From Psychrobacter submarinus (lineage in GTDB: Bacteria; Pseudomonadota; Gammaproteobacteria; Pseudomonadales; Moraxellaceae): a stretch of DNA of 64,000 nt. The position numbers and the translations under genes are program-made. The stretch covers positions 248,001 to 312,000 of the forward strand of contig NZ_CAJHBQ010000003.1 of assembly GCF_904846685.1 (NCBI RefSeq), read 5' to 3'. The notes under the pieces were generated by a model, which saw only the letters and a program-made list of their open reading frames with translations, was not told where the DNA came from and made no database searches. Every line of letters starts with the position of its first letter. Position 1 is the first letter of the stretch. Shown piece by piece: positions 8,389 through 17,377 of this stretch.

Positions 8389-9090
8389 ATGCAGCGAAAA
8401 GCAATTGTAATTGGCGCCACAGGCTTGGTAGGGCAATACTTAGTAAAGCAATTAAGTGAGATTTATGACACTTTAATCGTGATTGCGAGACGACCGCTGC
8501 GTTACATCAATGCCAGTATTCATTTTTATCAAGTGAATGACTTCGATAACTTAGCCGAAATATGTGCCAATATTGGCGCTGATCAAAATACCGATGCTTT
8601 TAGCTGCTTAGGGACCACTCGCAAGCTAGCCGGTAGTGATGAGGCATTTCGTAAAGTCGATCACGATTATAACGTCAGCTTTGCAAAATTATGCCGAGAA
8701 AAAGGCGTAGAGAATTTCTTTTTATTATCTGCAATGAATAATGATATCGACAGTCGTTTCTTATATAACCGAGTAAAAGCAGAGACCGAGCAGTCCATTA
8801 GAGCATTGGGTTTCAAACAGCTCCTTATTTTTCGTCCCTCGTTATTACTGGGTAAACACAAAGGGCGAACGCTTGAGAATGTGAGTCAAAACATCTTTAA
8901 GGTGTTTTCGCCTTTGGTACCAGAGTCGCTATCCATCCATCCTATTAGCGCTAGACGAGTCGCAAGCGCTATGACTATGAGCGCTAATAACCTTTATGAG
9001 CGCCGCAAATTTCAGTCCGCTAATCTGCCTAGCACTACAAGTATTATTGAAAATAAGCAGATGCTTGCGATGACGCGAGTAAAATACTAG
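8389..9090 (+). CDS. NAD(P)-binding Rossmann-fold protein (atypical short-chain reductase)
   Basis: A 233-residue cytoplasmic protein with an N-terminal dinucleotide-binding motif GATGLVG (residues 9-15). An SDR-like YNRVK (Tyr126, Lys130) follows LLSA (Ser114), so a Ser-Tyr-Lys triad is conceivable. The layout (CLGTTRKLAGSDEAFRKVD, then GVENFFLLSA) resembles the NAD(P)H-binding family that includes HTATIP2/TIP30 and yeast Fmp52. No substrate can be assigned. It is preceded by a 263-bp gap and followed 88 bp later by rraA on the same strand. Confidence 0.75.
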   Translation: MQRKAIVIGATGLVGQYLVKQLSEIYDTLIVIARRPLRYINASIHFYQVNDFDNLAEICANIGADQNTDAFSCLGTTRKLAGSDEAFRKVDHDYNVSFAKLCREKGVENFFLLSAMNNDIDSRFLYNRVKAETEQSIRALGFKQLLIFRPSLLLGKHKGRTLENVSQNIFKVFSPLVPESLSIHPISARRVASAMTMSANNLYERRKFQSANLPSTTSIIENKQMLAMTRVKY

Positions 9091-9178
9091 TATGAATATA
9101 TGACTCGCTAAGTAAGCCCGCTCTTATAAAATAGCCTAAGTAAAAATTATCAATAAAAACTGAACAAGGAAGATAACT

Positions 9179-9712
9179 ATGCCAGATATTAACGAGATGA
9201 CAAAAGAAGATTTTGTGACCTGCGACTTATTAGACGCTAATCCTGAATCACAAGTTTGCTTGCCTAATATCGAAGGTAAGTCGTTTTATAGCTTTGGCGG
9301 CAAAGATAAATTCTGCGGTGAGATTGTCACGGTTAAATGCTTTGAAGATAATAGCCGTGTCAAAGCGTTATTGAATAGTAATGGCAAAGACGCTGATGGC
9401 AACAAAAAGGTATTAGTTGTCGATGGTGGCGGTTCTATGCGCTGCGCGCTGCTTGGTGATATGATCGCGCAAGCGGCTATTGATAATGGCTGGGCAGGCG
9501 TTGTGGTCTACGGCTGTGTCCGTGATGTCGATGATATGGCGCAGATGGACATAGGAGTAATGGCATTAGGTTGTATCCCGCGCAAATCAACGCGCCGTGA
9601 TGAAGGGCAAATGGATATTGAAATTAGTTTTGGTGATTTGACGCTTAATTCTGGTATGTTTGTCTATGCTGACAATAACGGCATAATTGCTAGTGATAAA
9701 GCATTACTGTAG
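9179..9712 (+). CDS. rraA: RraA-family protein (regulator of RNase E activity)
   Basis: The 177-residue protein has the RraA fold signatures: TCDLLDANPES near the start, VLVVDGGGSMRCALLGDMIA, and GVVVYGCVRDVDDM. In E. coli, RraA is a trimeric inhibitor that binds RNase E and lowers mRNA decay. The same fold also includes 4-hydroxy-4-methyl-2-oxoglutarate aldolases, and the GD...R...D residues shared with that group are present here, so enzymatic activity cannot be excluded. Its length is close to the E. coli protein (161 residues), with an insertion KDADGNKK. A long-stem hairpin follows the stop codon. Confidence 0.85.
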   Translation: MPDINEMTKEDFVTCDLLDANPESQVCLPNIEGKSFYSFGGKDKFCGEIVTVKCFEDNSRVKALLNSNGKDADGNKKVLVVDGGGSMRCALLGDMIAQAAIDNGWAGVVVYGCVRDVDDMAQMDIGVMALGCIPRKSTRRDEGQMDIEISFGDLTLNSGMFVYADNNGIIASDKALL

Positions 9713-9772
9713 CAGCTCGATTTATATAGCGATTAAATTTATAAGTCAGATATCGACATCAAGATCAAAAAG

Positions 9773-9823
9773 TAGCTAAGCGCTGACTGCACTGATGCAG
9801 GTTCGCGCTTAGCTATGTTTATT
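9773..9823 (+). terminator. Hairpin after rraA, probable terminator
   Basis: An 11-bp perfect stem, TAGCTAAGCGC/GCGCTTAGCTA, closes a 21-nt loop. The following T tract is weak (TGTTTATT), so termination may be inefficient. Confidence 0.6.
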
Positions 9824-9911
9824 GGATACTCTTAAACTAACTATCCATACCTCTAAAATGAAAAGCGTGAAACGGACAAGTCTTCAAACTGACAAACCGT
9901 TACCGCATAAC

Positions 9912-9942
9912 TTTTGGTCAATGGCCAAAAAATTCGTATAAT
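9912..9942 (+). promoter_or_regulatory. mfd promoter overlapped by an inverted repeat
   Basis: TTGGTC (9914-9919) and TATAAT (9937-9942) are spaced by 17 bp, a good sigma-70 promoter about 50 bp before mfd. The -35 element is embedded in the inverted repeat TTTTGGTC-aat-GGCCAAAA (9912-9930; one mismatch), placed as an operator would be. Confidence 0.6.
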
Positions 9943-9992
9943 ATCTCTTTATTTTTCATCTCCCTTATTCGCTAACTTCGATACTACTCTTT

Positions 9993-12900
9993 ATGCCTAT
10001 CACTGCTTTGACTGACGCTTTTTATCCTATTAACAAGCAACTTTTTCCTATTAAGGATCATCAGCGGCGCTGGCTGGCGCCTGTGCATGGGGCGGTGAGT
10101 AGCCTTTGGCTTGCAAGCTTGGTCAATACTGAGTTATGGCAGGTGGCTGATCGGCTCAAGATTATGGTAGCGCGCGATCAAAACCAGCTCAATCAGATTG
10201 AGACTGAACTGGCGTTTTGCGGCGTCGATGCTTATGTGTTCCCTGATTGGGAGACTTTGACTTATGATGAGCTATCGCCGCACCAAGACATCGTCAGTGA
10301 GCGTATCAATCTATTGACCGATATGCCGACGACAGGAGTGCTATTGATATCGGTGCAGACACTGATGCAGCGAGTCGCGCCGCCAAGTTGGCTGATCGGC
10401 CAGCACTTTGACTTGAGTGCAGGTGATATTTTCGATATCAATGCTCAGCGCGAACTACTGGCAAAAGCAGGCTACCGAGCAGTCGAAAACGTCTTTGAGC
10501 CTGGTGAGTTTGCGGTACGCGGTAGTATCATCGACATCTTTGCTATGGGTCAGCCGTTTCCACTGCGTCTTGATCTGTTTGATGATGAGATTGAGACGAT
10601 TCGTTTTTTTCATCCGCAAACGCAGCGCACTTTAACTGAAGATGATTTGCGAGCTATGCTATCGGGTAACGACAGTAGTATGGGCGCAGAGTCGCTGTCG
10701 CTATTACATAAGCTCCCTGATATCTCAAAACCCATTAAGAAATTCCAAATCTTGCCTGCTAAAGAATTTCCACTGGATGAAGGCCGCAAAACCTTCAGAA
10801 CAAACTTTGCTGCGATGTTCCCAAATGCCAGTAGCCGCAAGTTTGAGTTACATAAAGACGTGATGGCAGGGATTGCGAGTAGTGGTCTTGAGTATTATCA
10901 GCCGCTGTTTTTTGATCTAAATAATTGGCAAGAAGAGAGTAGTTTATTTAATTATCTGCCCAGTGACGTGCTATTTATTACTGATGAGCTTATCGGTGAG
11001 CGGCAAGTCGATTATTGGTCGCAAATACAGCGCCGTTATGAAGAGCGTCGCCACGATATCGATAAGCCAATACTTGCGCCTGAATTCCTATATTTGCCTG
11101 CTAATCGCTTTAACGAACAGCTCAATCAGTATCCGCGCGTGATCGTTAGCGCCCGCAGCGAGCTGGCGACGAGTCAGACTCAGGCGGCAATGGAGGATAA
11201 CAGCTCAGATAATCAAAAGGTGCAAGGACTAGTGACCTTAAGCGCCCAAGAGCCGCCGCAGTTGTCTGTCAACCATAAAAAATCTGAGCCTTTAGCTGAT
11301 CTGTTAGCTTTCCTAGAACTACAGAGCCAAACGGCAACGCCGGTGTTAATCGTCGCTGAAACCGCAGGCCGGCGTGAAATTCTCATTGAGTTATTCAAAG
11401 GTAAAATTGAGACCAAAGCTTATGATAGTTTTAGAGACTTTTTAGCTATCGATCATAGTAGCATCGCTCATAACGACTCTAATAAACACAGTCGTTTGCC
11501 TCATGTTGGGTTGACCGTCGCACCGATTGAGCGCGGCGTTTATGTGCCTGAGCGCTTAGTGGTGATCAGCGAGACACAACTGTTTGGCCGGCAAATGCTG
11601 CAAACGCGTCGTCGGCGTCAAAGCGGGGTCTCAGAAGAGTTCTTAGTTAAAAGCGTCACTGAGCTGACCCAAGGTAGCCCCGTGGTGCATATTGAGCACG
11701 GTATAGGGCGCTATGATGGCTTAATCCTTCTAGATGTAGGTGATGGTGAGCAAGAGTTTATTCACTTAAAATATGCTGATGATGCGAGTATTTATGTGCC
11801 CGTAGCCAATCTGCAAATGATCAGCCGTTACAGTGGTGGCGATCCGGCCTTAGCGCCACTGCATAAAATCGGTAGCGGCAAATGGGACAAAGCCAAACAA
11901 AAAGCCTTACAGCAAATTCATGATGTCGCTGCAGAGCTGCTCAACATGCAGGCAAGACGTGAGGCCAAAGTCGGTATCCACTTTAAGATTGAGCCGTCGC
12001 AGTATGAGCTATTCGCCAGCCAGTTTGCCTTTGAAGAGACGCCCGATCAAGCCAATGCCATTCACGCAGTGATGGAAGACATGCGCCAAAACCAACCGAT
12101 GGATCGCCTGATCTGCGGTGATGTTGGCTTTGGTAAGACAGAAGTGGCGATGCGAGCCGCCTTTATTGCGGTTAGCGCCGGTTATCAAGTGGCGGTGTTA
12201 GTACCGACGACGTTGCTTGCCGGTCAGCATGAAGATAACTTTCGCGACCGCTTCGCCGATTGGCCAGTGCGCATTGAGACTTTATCGCGCTTTGGCGGCA
12301 AAAAACATCAAGATACAGTGCTTGCAGATTTGGCCGCTGGTAAAGTGGATATCATTATCGGTACGCACAAGCTGCTACAAAAAGACGTCGAGTTCTCCAA
12401 TTTGGGTTTGATGATCGTTGATGAAGAGCACCGTTTTGGCGTACGTCATAAAGAGCGTATCAAGGCCATTCAGACTGATGTCGATAGTTTGTCGATGACT
12501 GCCACACCGATTCCGCGTACGCTCAATATGGCGCTGTCTGGTATGCGTGATATGTCGATTATCGCCACACCGCCTGCGCGCCGCTTAGCGATCAAGACTT
12601 TTGTCATGCAAAAGACCGAAGCATTAATGAAAGAGGCGATTCTGCGAGAGCTGTTACGCGGTGGGCAAGTCTATCTTCTGCACAATGATGTGGCGAGTAT
12701 TGAGCGCATGGCAGAGACGATACGTGAGTTGGTACCAGAAGCTAGAGTAGGTGTCGCGCATGGGCAGATGCAAGAGCGGCAACTTGAGCAAATCATGCAG
12801 CAGTTTTATCACAAAAAGTTTAATGTATTGGTTTGCTCAACCATTATCGAGACCGGCATCGACGTGCCTAATGCAAACACTATTATCATTGAGCGCGCAG

Positions 12901-13697
12901 ATAAGTTTGGACTTGCGCAGCTGCATCAACTTCGTGGTCGCGTAGGTCGTAGTCATCATCAAGCGTACTGTTATTTACTGGTGCCATCGCTCAAAGGTCT
13001 AAAAGGTGATGCAAAGCGCCGACTACGCGCTATTGAACGCGCTAATACGCTTGGCGCTGGTTTCATGCTAGCAAGTGAAGATTTAGAGATTCGCGGGGCA
13101 GGCGAGATACTAGGTAAACAGCAAAGCGGTAATATGCAAGCGATTGGGTTTAGCCTCTATATGGATATGCTCGAGCGTGCGACTAAGGCGATTAAAGCAG
13201 GCAAAGAGCCTGATCTCAATACGCCATTGTCGCTGACTAGTGAAATTAACTTGCATAGCTCAGCACTGATTCCAGAAGAATATGTGCACGATGTGCATCA
13301 GCGCCTGCTGTTTTATAAACGTATTAGTAATGCTGATGATATTGACGCCCTCACCGATATCCGTACGGAGATGATAGATCGCTTCGGGGGGCTACCGGAT
13401 CAAACCAAGCAGCTGTTTGCTGTACATGGTCTGCGGCTGCAAGCTGAGCCCTTGATGATCAATAAGATTGATGCCAATAGTAGCAGCGTCAGCTTAGAGT
13501 TTGCCCCTGATACCCCAGTCGATGCTTTGGCTATTATTAAACTCATTCAATCAAATGGACAAAAGTATCGGATGAATGGCGCCTCAGGTATCCGCTACAG
13601 TGATGCAGATAAGCTAAAAAGCGCTGAGCAAAGAGTCAAAGCTGTGGAGAAGCTACTAAAGTACTTTAGCGAGCATATGGCAGCAGAGCCGGCTTAA
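9993..13697 (+). CDS. mfd: Transcription-repair coupling factor Mfd
   Basis: Mfd is a DNA translocase that removes stalled RNA polymerase from lesions and recruits UvrA. The 1234-residue protein shows, in order: a UvrB-like N-terminal module; an RNA-polymerase interaction (CarD-like) domain around GSPVVHIEHGIGRYDG; the RecG-like ATPase core with Walker A GDVGFGKTE (about 709-717), DEEHRFG (about 810) and motif III SMTATPIPRTL; the helicase C module with RGRVGRSHHQAYCYLL; and a C-terminal TRCF domain (from about 1080). It is about 85 residues longer than in E. coli, through loops in the N-terminal half. The ATG at 9993 gives the normal beginning of the fold. Confidence 0.97.
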   Translation: MPITALTDAFYPINKQLFPIKDHQRRWLAPVHGAVSSLWLASLVNTELWQVADRLKIMVARDQNQLNQIETELAFCGVDAYVFPDWETLTYDELSPHQDIVSERINLLTDMPTTGVLLISVQTLMQRVAPPSWLIGQHFDLSAGDIFDINAQRELLAKAGYRAVENVFEPGEFAVRGSIIDIFAMGQPFPLRLDLFDDEIETIRFFHPQTQRTLTEDDLRAMLSGNDSSMGAESLSLLHKLPDISKPIKKFQILPAKEFPLDEGRKTFRTNFAAMFPNASSRKFELHKDVMAGIASSGLEYYQPLFFDLNNWQEESSLFNYLPSDVLFITDELIGERQVDYWSQIQRRYEERRHDIDKPILAPEFLYLPANRFNEQLNQYPRVIVSARSELATSQTQAAMEDNSSDNQKVQGLVTLSAQEPPQLSVNHKKSEPLADLLAFLELQSQTATPVLIVAETAGRREILIELFKGKIETKAYDSFRDFLAIDHSSIAHNDSNKHSRLPHVGLTVAPIERGVYVPERLVVISETQLFGRQMLQTRRRRQSGVSEEFLVKSVTELTQGSPVVHIEHGIGRYDGLILLDVGDGEQEFIHLKYADDASIYVPVANLQMISRYSGGDPALAPLHKIGSGKWDKAKQKALQQIHDVAAELLNMQARREAKVGIHFKIEPSQYELFASQFAFEETPDQANAIHAVMEDMRQNQPMDRLICGDVGFGKTEVAMRAAFIAVSAGYQVAVLVPTTLLAGQHEDNFRDRFADWPVRIETLSRFGGKKHQDTVLADLAAGKVDIIIGTHKLLQKDVEFSNLGLMIVDEEHRFGVRHKERIKAIQTDVDSLSMTATPIPRTLNMALSGMRDMSIIATPPARRLAIKTFVMQKTEALMKEAILRELLRGGQVYLLHNDVASIERMAETIRELVPEARVGVAHGQMQERQLEQIMQQFYHKKFNVLVCSTIIETGIDVPNANTIIIERADKFGLAQLHQLRGRVGRSHHQAYCYLLVPSLKGLKGDAKRRLRAIERANTLGAGFMLASEDLEIRGAGEILGKQQSGNMQAIGFSLYMDMLERATKAIKAGKEPDLNTPLSLTSEINLHSSALIPEEYVHDVHQRLLFYKRISNADDIDALTDIRTEMIDRFGGLPDQTKQLFAVHGLRLQAEPLMINKIDANSSSVSLEFAPDTPVDALAIIKLIQSNGQKYRMNGASGIRYSDADKLKSAEQRVKAVEKLLKYFSEHMAAEPA

Positions 13698-13790
13698 GGG
13701 AATTGCTAACACGGCTACAACGATAACTGCTAAAATAGCTTTAATTACTTCTACCTTTTTATTATATTTATTATTAGAGAAATACATCTT

Positions 13791-14222
13791 ATGTTTCAAT
13801 TGCATCCTAAGCTTGCTAGCGATAGTTTTTTGGTTGGTGATTTTCCTTTATCCACCTGCCGTTTGATCAATGATTGCCAGTTTCCTTGGCTGATATTGGT
13901 GCCGCGAGTGACTGGAATAACCGAGCTATATGAGCTCTCAGAGGCCGATCAAAACCAGTTTTTACGCGAGTCAAGTTGGTTGTCGAGTCAACTGGCCAAG
14001 ACTTTTCAAGCCGAAAAGATGAATGTTGCCGCTTTAGGTAATCAAGTACCGCAGCTGCATTTTCATCATATTGTGCGTTATCAAAACGATATTAAATGGC
14101 CAAATCCAGTATGGGGCACGCCTGCTATTCCTTATACGCAAGAAGTACTAGCGCAAATGCAGCAGCCGCTAATGATGGCACTACGTGGGCATCATCAAAT
14201 GCCGTTCGATTGGCAAATGTAG
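13791..14222 (+). CDS. HIT-like domain protein
   Basis: A 143-residue protein of the histidine triad (HIT) superfamily, nucleotide hydrolases or transferases. The motif is QLHFHHIVR (89-97). It contains His90, His92 and His93, but the position of the third triad His is Ile, which I believe is common in the QLHxHxI subgroup. Upstream residues FPWLILVPRVTGITELYEL and SEADQ match the usual HIT strand and helix. No substrate is evident. It starts at an ATG about 94 bp after mfd, without a terminator between, so it may be cotranscribed with it. Confidence 0.78.
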   Translation: MFQLHPKLASDSFLVGDFPLSTCRLINDCQFPWLILVPRVTGITELYELSEADQNQFLRESSWLSSQLAKTFQAEKMNVAALGNQVPQLHFHHIVRYQNDIKWPNPVWGTPAIPYTQEVLAQMQQPLMMALRGHHQMPFDWQM

Positions 14223-14526
14223 TCAAGCCATAATGTTATAAACATGTCTTAGTACTTTCTAAATAACCTTATGGTGATATAGGCGAGTTTTAGCTTATGT
14301 CACTATTCACCATAAAGCGTTTCACATTTGTCTGTTATTCATTAATTAGAGAAGGTTGACTAAAGGATTTAGTCAATTTGTAGGCTTAGAGCTGTTTTTG
14401 TAGGTCGTAATCGTCATTGATGTAACACCTTAAAAGCGGTTTGAGCTATTTGGTCTCAGCGAAATGTTAGTGCTTACTATAAGCCAACATAAGTAGCTGT
14501 AACTTCACTCTACGTTAAGGATAACA
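14223..14526. other. Intergenic stretch with a perfect short inverted repeat
   Basis: No gene is seen. A perfect inverted repeat TTGACTAA-aggat-TTAGTCAA lies at 14356-14376 and is followed by only a short T run. It could be an operator or a weak terminator for the HIT gene. The reading frame of the ceramidase remnant is closed upstream by TAA at 14500-14502, so the rest of that gene is gone. Confidence 0.4.
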
Positions 14527-15137
14527 GATGACAACTTCTTGTTCTGCGCCGCCCATCCCAAAAACAATCTGCGAACTGAAGACAGCTTCTTAGCGGTGTA
14601 GCGCTATGAGAACGGTCAATGGATTGACTATTTAAGCGATAGCGACTTTGAGACCAATTATACTTGGCAGCGTCAAGGTGCGGCATACAGTAAGGCGATT
14701 ATCGATTGGCGCATAGCAGATGATACGCCAGCTGGCACTTATCGCTTGACTCATTACGGAGATTGGAAGAGTGGCTGGACACACAAAATCAAGCCGTACT
14801 CAGGCACTTCTAATAGGGCGTGTTGAACATTCACAAATGCGCACTGCTGATCGCTACTAGTTAATCAAAGCTGTGTTCTAGTCGTCGTTAAAATTGCAGA
14901 TAATGCTTATTGCATTGGCTAGCTGATTTTAATTAAACAGTCGCAACGACTAGGGCGATTTTAGCATCAGCCCTAACTACAACAACAGGGACAGGACTAT
15001 TTTTTGCCGCTTTATTGATAAAAATAGACGCTTAGAACGACTAAACTTACCATTTTTATCTGCAAATCGCCTAAAAAATAGTCTCTGTCAGTGCCATGGT
15101 CGAATGTTCAACACGCCCTAGCTTTACGGTGCAGTAA
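14527..15137 (+). pseudogene. Neutral ceramidase 3' remnant, interrupted by a MITE
   Basis: Translation from 14527 gives DDNFLFCAAHPKNNLRTED and continues through NYTWQRQGAAYSK, ADDTPAGTYRLTHYGDWK and SGWTHKIKPYSGTSN. This is the C-terminal immunoglobulin-like domain of neutral/alkaline ceramidases, which hydrolyse ceramide to sphingosine and fatty acid and are usually secreted. Three lesions are visible. The first roughly 80-85% of the gene is missing. A TAG at 14599-14601 stands where the family context (FLAV-RYENG) expects a sense codon. The 303-bp element 14816-15118 is inserted before the last residues. Removing 14816-15120 (element plus one TA) restores GTSNSFTVQ followed by TAA at 15135-15137, the expected family end. 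The order of the lesions is not known. Confidence 0.87.
14816..15118. mobile_element. MITE-like non-autonomous element, 303 bp
   Basis: The terminal inverted repeats are 17 bp and perfect: GGGCGTGTTGAACATTC at the left, with its complement at 15102-15118. The target TA is duplicated on both sides (14814-14815 and 15119-15120). There is no transposase gene inside. Internal inverted segments include CTAGTCGT/ACGACTAG and GGACTATTTTTTGCC against GCCTAAAAAATAGTCTC. The insertion site is proved by the restored ceramidase reading frame when it is removed. TA duplications fit IS630/Tc1-mariner-type or some IS5-family (IS427-like) transposases; the mobilising element is not in this window. Confidence 0.88.
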
Positions 15138-15440
15138 ATAGAGTGAGGTTTAAGCCGCTTTGGACTCTATAAAAGTCCAGTATAAATATCTAATTATTTG
15201 TATATACTAAATACGGATTAGCGAATATTATCTAATATTTTCAAGGCCTTGGCGGCATTTAACTGACAAGCGGTATTTTTTTGGGTATCATTGCCGTAGG
15301 CTTAGCAGGCTTGAAGCACTATAATAGAGTTATCTATTTATCACATTTCAATAATCATACTGTTTCGGTTATCCAAACATTATGATTAACCCTTCTGCTG
15401 TAAGATTATTTTACGGTGACTTAATAAAGCGAATAACAGC
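15138..15440. other. Intergenic stretch without a recognised gene
   Basis: It contains a short hairpin TGGACT-ctataaa-AGTCCA around 15163-15181, possibly the old terminator of the ceramidase gene. An open frame of about 40 codons (15263-15385) reads GIFLGIIAVGLAGLKHYN but lacks an ATG. The cyclase promoter should be in this stretch; no consensus pair is clear. Confidence 0.35.
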
Positions 15441-16836
15441 ATGTCAATATCAGAGATGTTAAAACCGAAATTTTCACTAAAAACCGGTGAAGGTTTTAAT
15501 TTTAATTATCCTGAGGTTTATGTCTTGCTGCTAAGCGTGGCTCTTCTCGCTTTATATTATGAGTTCAGTCCCACAGCGATGGCCCTTTTTGTCATCATCT
15601 CTTTGCCTAGTCTGATGATTCTTGTATACAACTATCGGCGTCCCTCAAATTTTTGGACTTCAAATGCGGTTGTTGTTTTATTAGGGACAGTCATTGGTAC
15701 GATGCAATTTTGCGTAGTAATCGCTTTGAGTTTAGCCCTGCTGATTGCCGTGCGCATCATTATTAGCGAAGCAGAGAACCGCGCTAAGCTTTTGATGGCA
15801 GCGGTCATAACTATGGTGATATTTTATTATGTTAGTATCACTTTAAGTGGCTCTAAAATAGATTGTGATAAAGGCTTCGTACCGCCTACTATTCTGTTTG
15901 CAAGCTTGTTAGTTGTGCTCGGTCACTTTTGGTTTTTTTATAATAAGTACATTGAGCATAGCCGCATAGCCGCGCAGTCTAAAGGCAGACTCAGCACTAT
16001 GGTGTCGGTGATTAGTAAGCTGACCCGCTTTGTACCGCAGCAGATATGGCAACCTATTGTTAAATCAAATAGCGAGGTTCAAGTCGCTAATAAGCGTGCG
16101 AAACTGTCCATTATGTTCTCAGATATTGTCGGCTTTACAGAGCTGTCCGATAGTCTGAGCGCTGACAATTTAGCCGATATTTTAAATACTTATATGGAGG
16201 TAATGACCGATATCGCTAATAAACATGGCGCGGTGTTAGATAAGTTTATCGGCGATGGTATGGTTTGCTTCTTCGGTGAGCCCAATAGTCGCGGAGTGCG
16301 TCAAGACGCGCTAGATTGTGTGGCGATGGCGATAGATATGCGCCGCGAGATGCGTACGCTCAGACAAAAGTGGCGATTGATGGGGTTTGATGGGGTTTGA
16401 TGGTCTATACGTGCGCATTGGCATTACTACCGGCTACTGCCATGTTGGTAACTTTGGCAGTAGTAGCCGATTGAACTATACTATTATCGGTAGAGAGGCC
16501 AATCGTGCGGCGCGTCTCGAGCAAGCCGCGGGCAATGATGAGATTTTGATCAGCCAAGCGACTTATGACTACATCTGCCATGATTATCAGTGTAAATATG
16601 CGGTTAGCTATAAGTTAAAAGGCTTTGATGATGTTATTCGGGCTTGGCAGGTTTTAGATCCCGATGCCGATAAGGATGAGTCGTCCAAATGGGTCGATCA
16701 TACTTTACCGGGTTTCAATCTGCATCTTAACTTCAAAGATATGAAAAATTACGATTATCAAGAAATTAGAAATCGTCTCAACTTTGCGCTAGAGCGTATC
16801 GAAAAAGAAGAGAGTGATCAAATGTCAGGTCGATAA
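15441..16836 (+). pseudogene. Class III adenylate cyclase, frameshifted by a 10-bp tandem duplication
   Basis: The first frame (15441-16400) encodes an integral-membrane N-terminus of about five or six transmembrane segments (residues 25-170), then the catalytic cyclase domain with MFSDIVGFTELSD and DKFIGDGMVCFFG, which supply the two metal-binding aspartates. It ends prematurely at LMGFDGV. The rest of the domain (YVRIGITTGYCHVGNFG, YTIIGREANRAARLE) continues in the next frame to 16836. The cause is visible: TGGGGTTTGA is repeated at 16381-16390 and 16391-16400. Deleting one copy rejoins LMGFDGLYVRIGI and gives a continuous 461-residue protein resembling membrane-anchored CyaB-type cyclases. 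As it stands the gene should be inactive, or it could revert by slippage. Confidence 0.88.
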
Positions 16837-16870
16837 AAACAGCATCTAATTTCTTATAGCTTTATAATAT

Positions 16871-16909
16871 AAAAATCCAGCGACACTAAATAGAATCGCT
16901 GGATTTTTT
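16871..16909. terminator. Bidirectional terminator between cyclase and fdx
   Basis: AAAAATCCAGCGA and TCGCTGGATTTTTT form a stem around a 12-nt loop, between the convergent cyclase and isc operons. Confidence 0.9.
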
Positions 16910-16954
16910 CTTTCCAATTTAAAAAAAGCTCATTGTTGAGCTCATAGATTGAGC

Positions 16955-17293
16955 TTAATGGTTTTCTTTGGCATGGTTCAGAGTATATTTTGGTATCTCG
17001 ATAGTTAAGTCATCCTCTTCGACAACAACTTGGCAAGAGAGACGAGAGTCAGGCTCAAGCCCCCAAGCACGATCTAATAAATCGGCTTCGATATCGTCCA
17101 TCTCATCTAGACCGTTAAAGCCTTTACGCACGACGACGTGACAGGTAGTGCAGGCTTTTGACATCTCACAGGCATGCTCAATTTTGATGCCTTTTTCGAG
17201 TAGCGCTTTACATAAGTTACTACCAGTCTCAAGCTCAACTTCAGTACCTTCAGGACAAATCTCGTGATGGGGGAGTACAGTAATCTTTGGCAT
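16955..17293 (-). CDS. fdx: ISC-system 2Fe-2S ferredoxin
   Basis: An adrenodoxin-type ferredoxin that supplies electrons for iron-sulfur cluster assembly on IscU. The cluster ligands Cys42, Cys48, Cys51 (CEMSKACTTC) and Cys87 (RLSCQVV) are all present. It has 112 residues, the standard size. It is the last gene of the isc operon here: the short iscX that follows fdx in E. coli is absent, and a terminator shared with the convergent cyclase gene comes next. The gap from hscA is 84 bp. Confidence 0.95.
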   Translation of the reverse strand: MPKITVLPHHEICPEGTEVELETGSNLCKALLEKGIKIEHACEMSKACTTCHVVVRKGFNGLDEMDDIEADLLDRAWGLEPDSRLSCQVVVEEDDLTIEIPKYTLNHAKENH

Positions 17294-17377
17294 AAATAAT
17301 CTATCCGCGATTTATTAATTAAAAATGTAGGGGTTAATAGCGTTTAAAGTCTATGTGGGAAGCGCGCTCTTTATGAG

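Noticed and set aside
15263-15385. Open frame of about 40 codons with a hydrophobic stretch
   Set aside because: It has no ATG, GTG or ribosome site at its start and a stop just before. It may be a trace of an old gene but cannot be supported.
16387-16836. Second half of the cyclase as a separate gene
   Set aside because: It lacks the metal-binding half of the domain and begins inside the 10-bp duplication without a ribosome site. It is the displaced continuation of the upstream frame.
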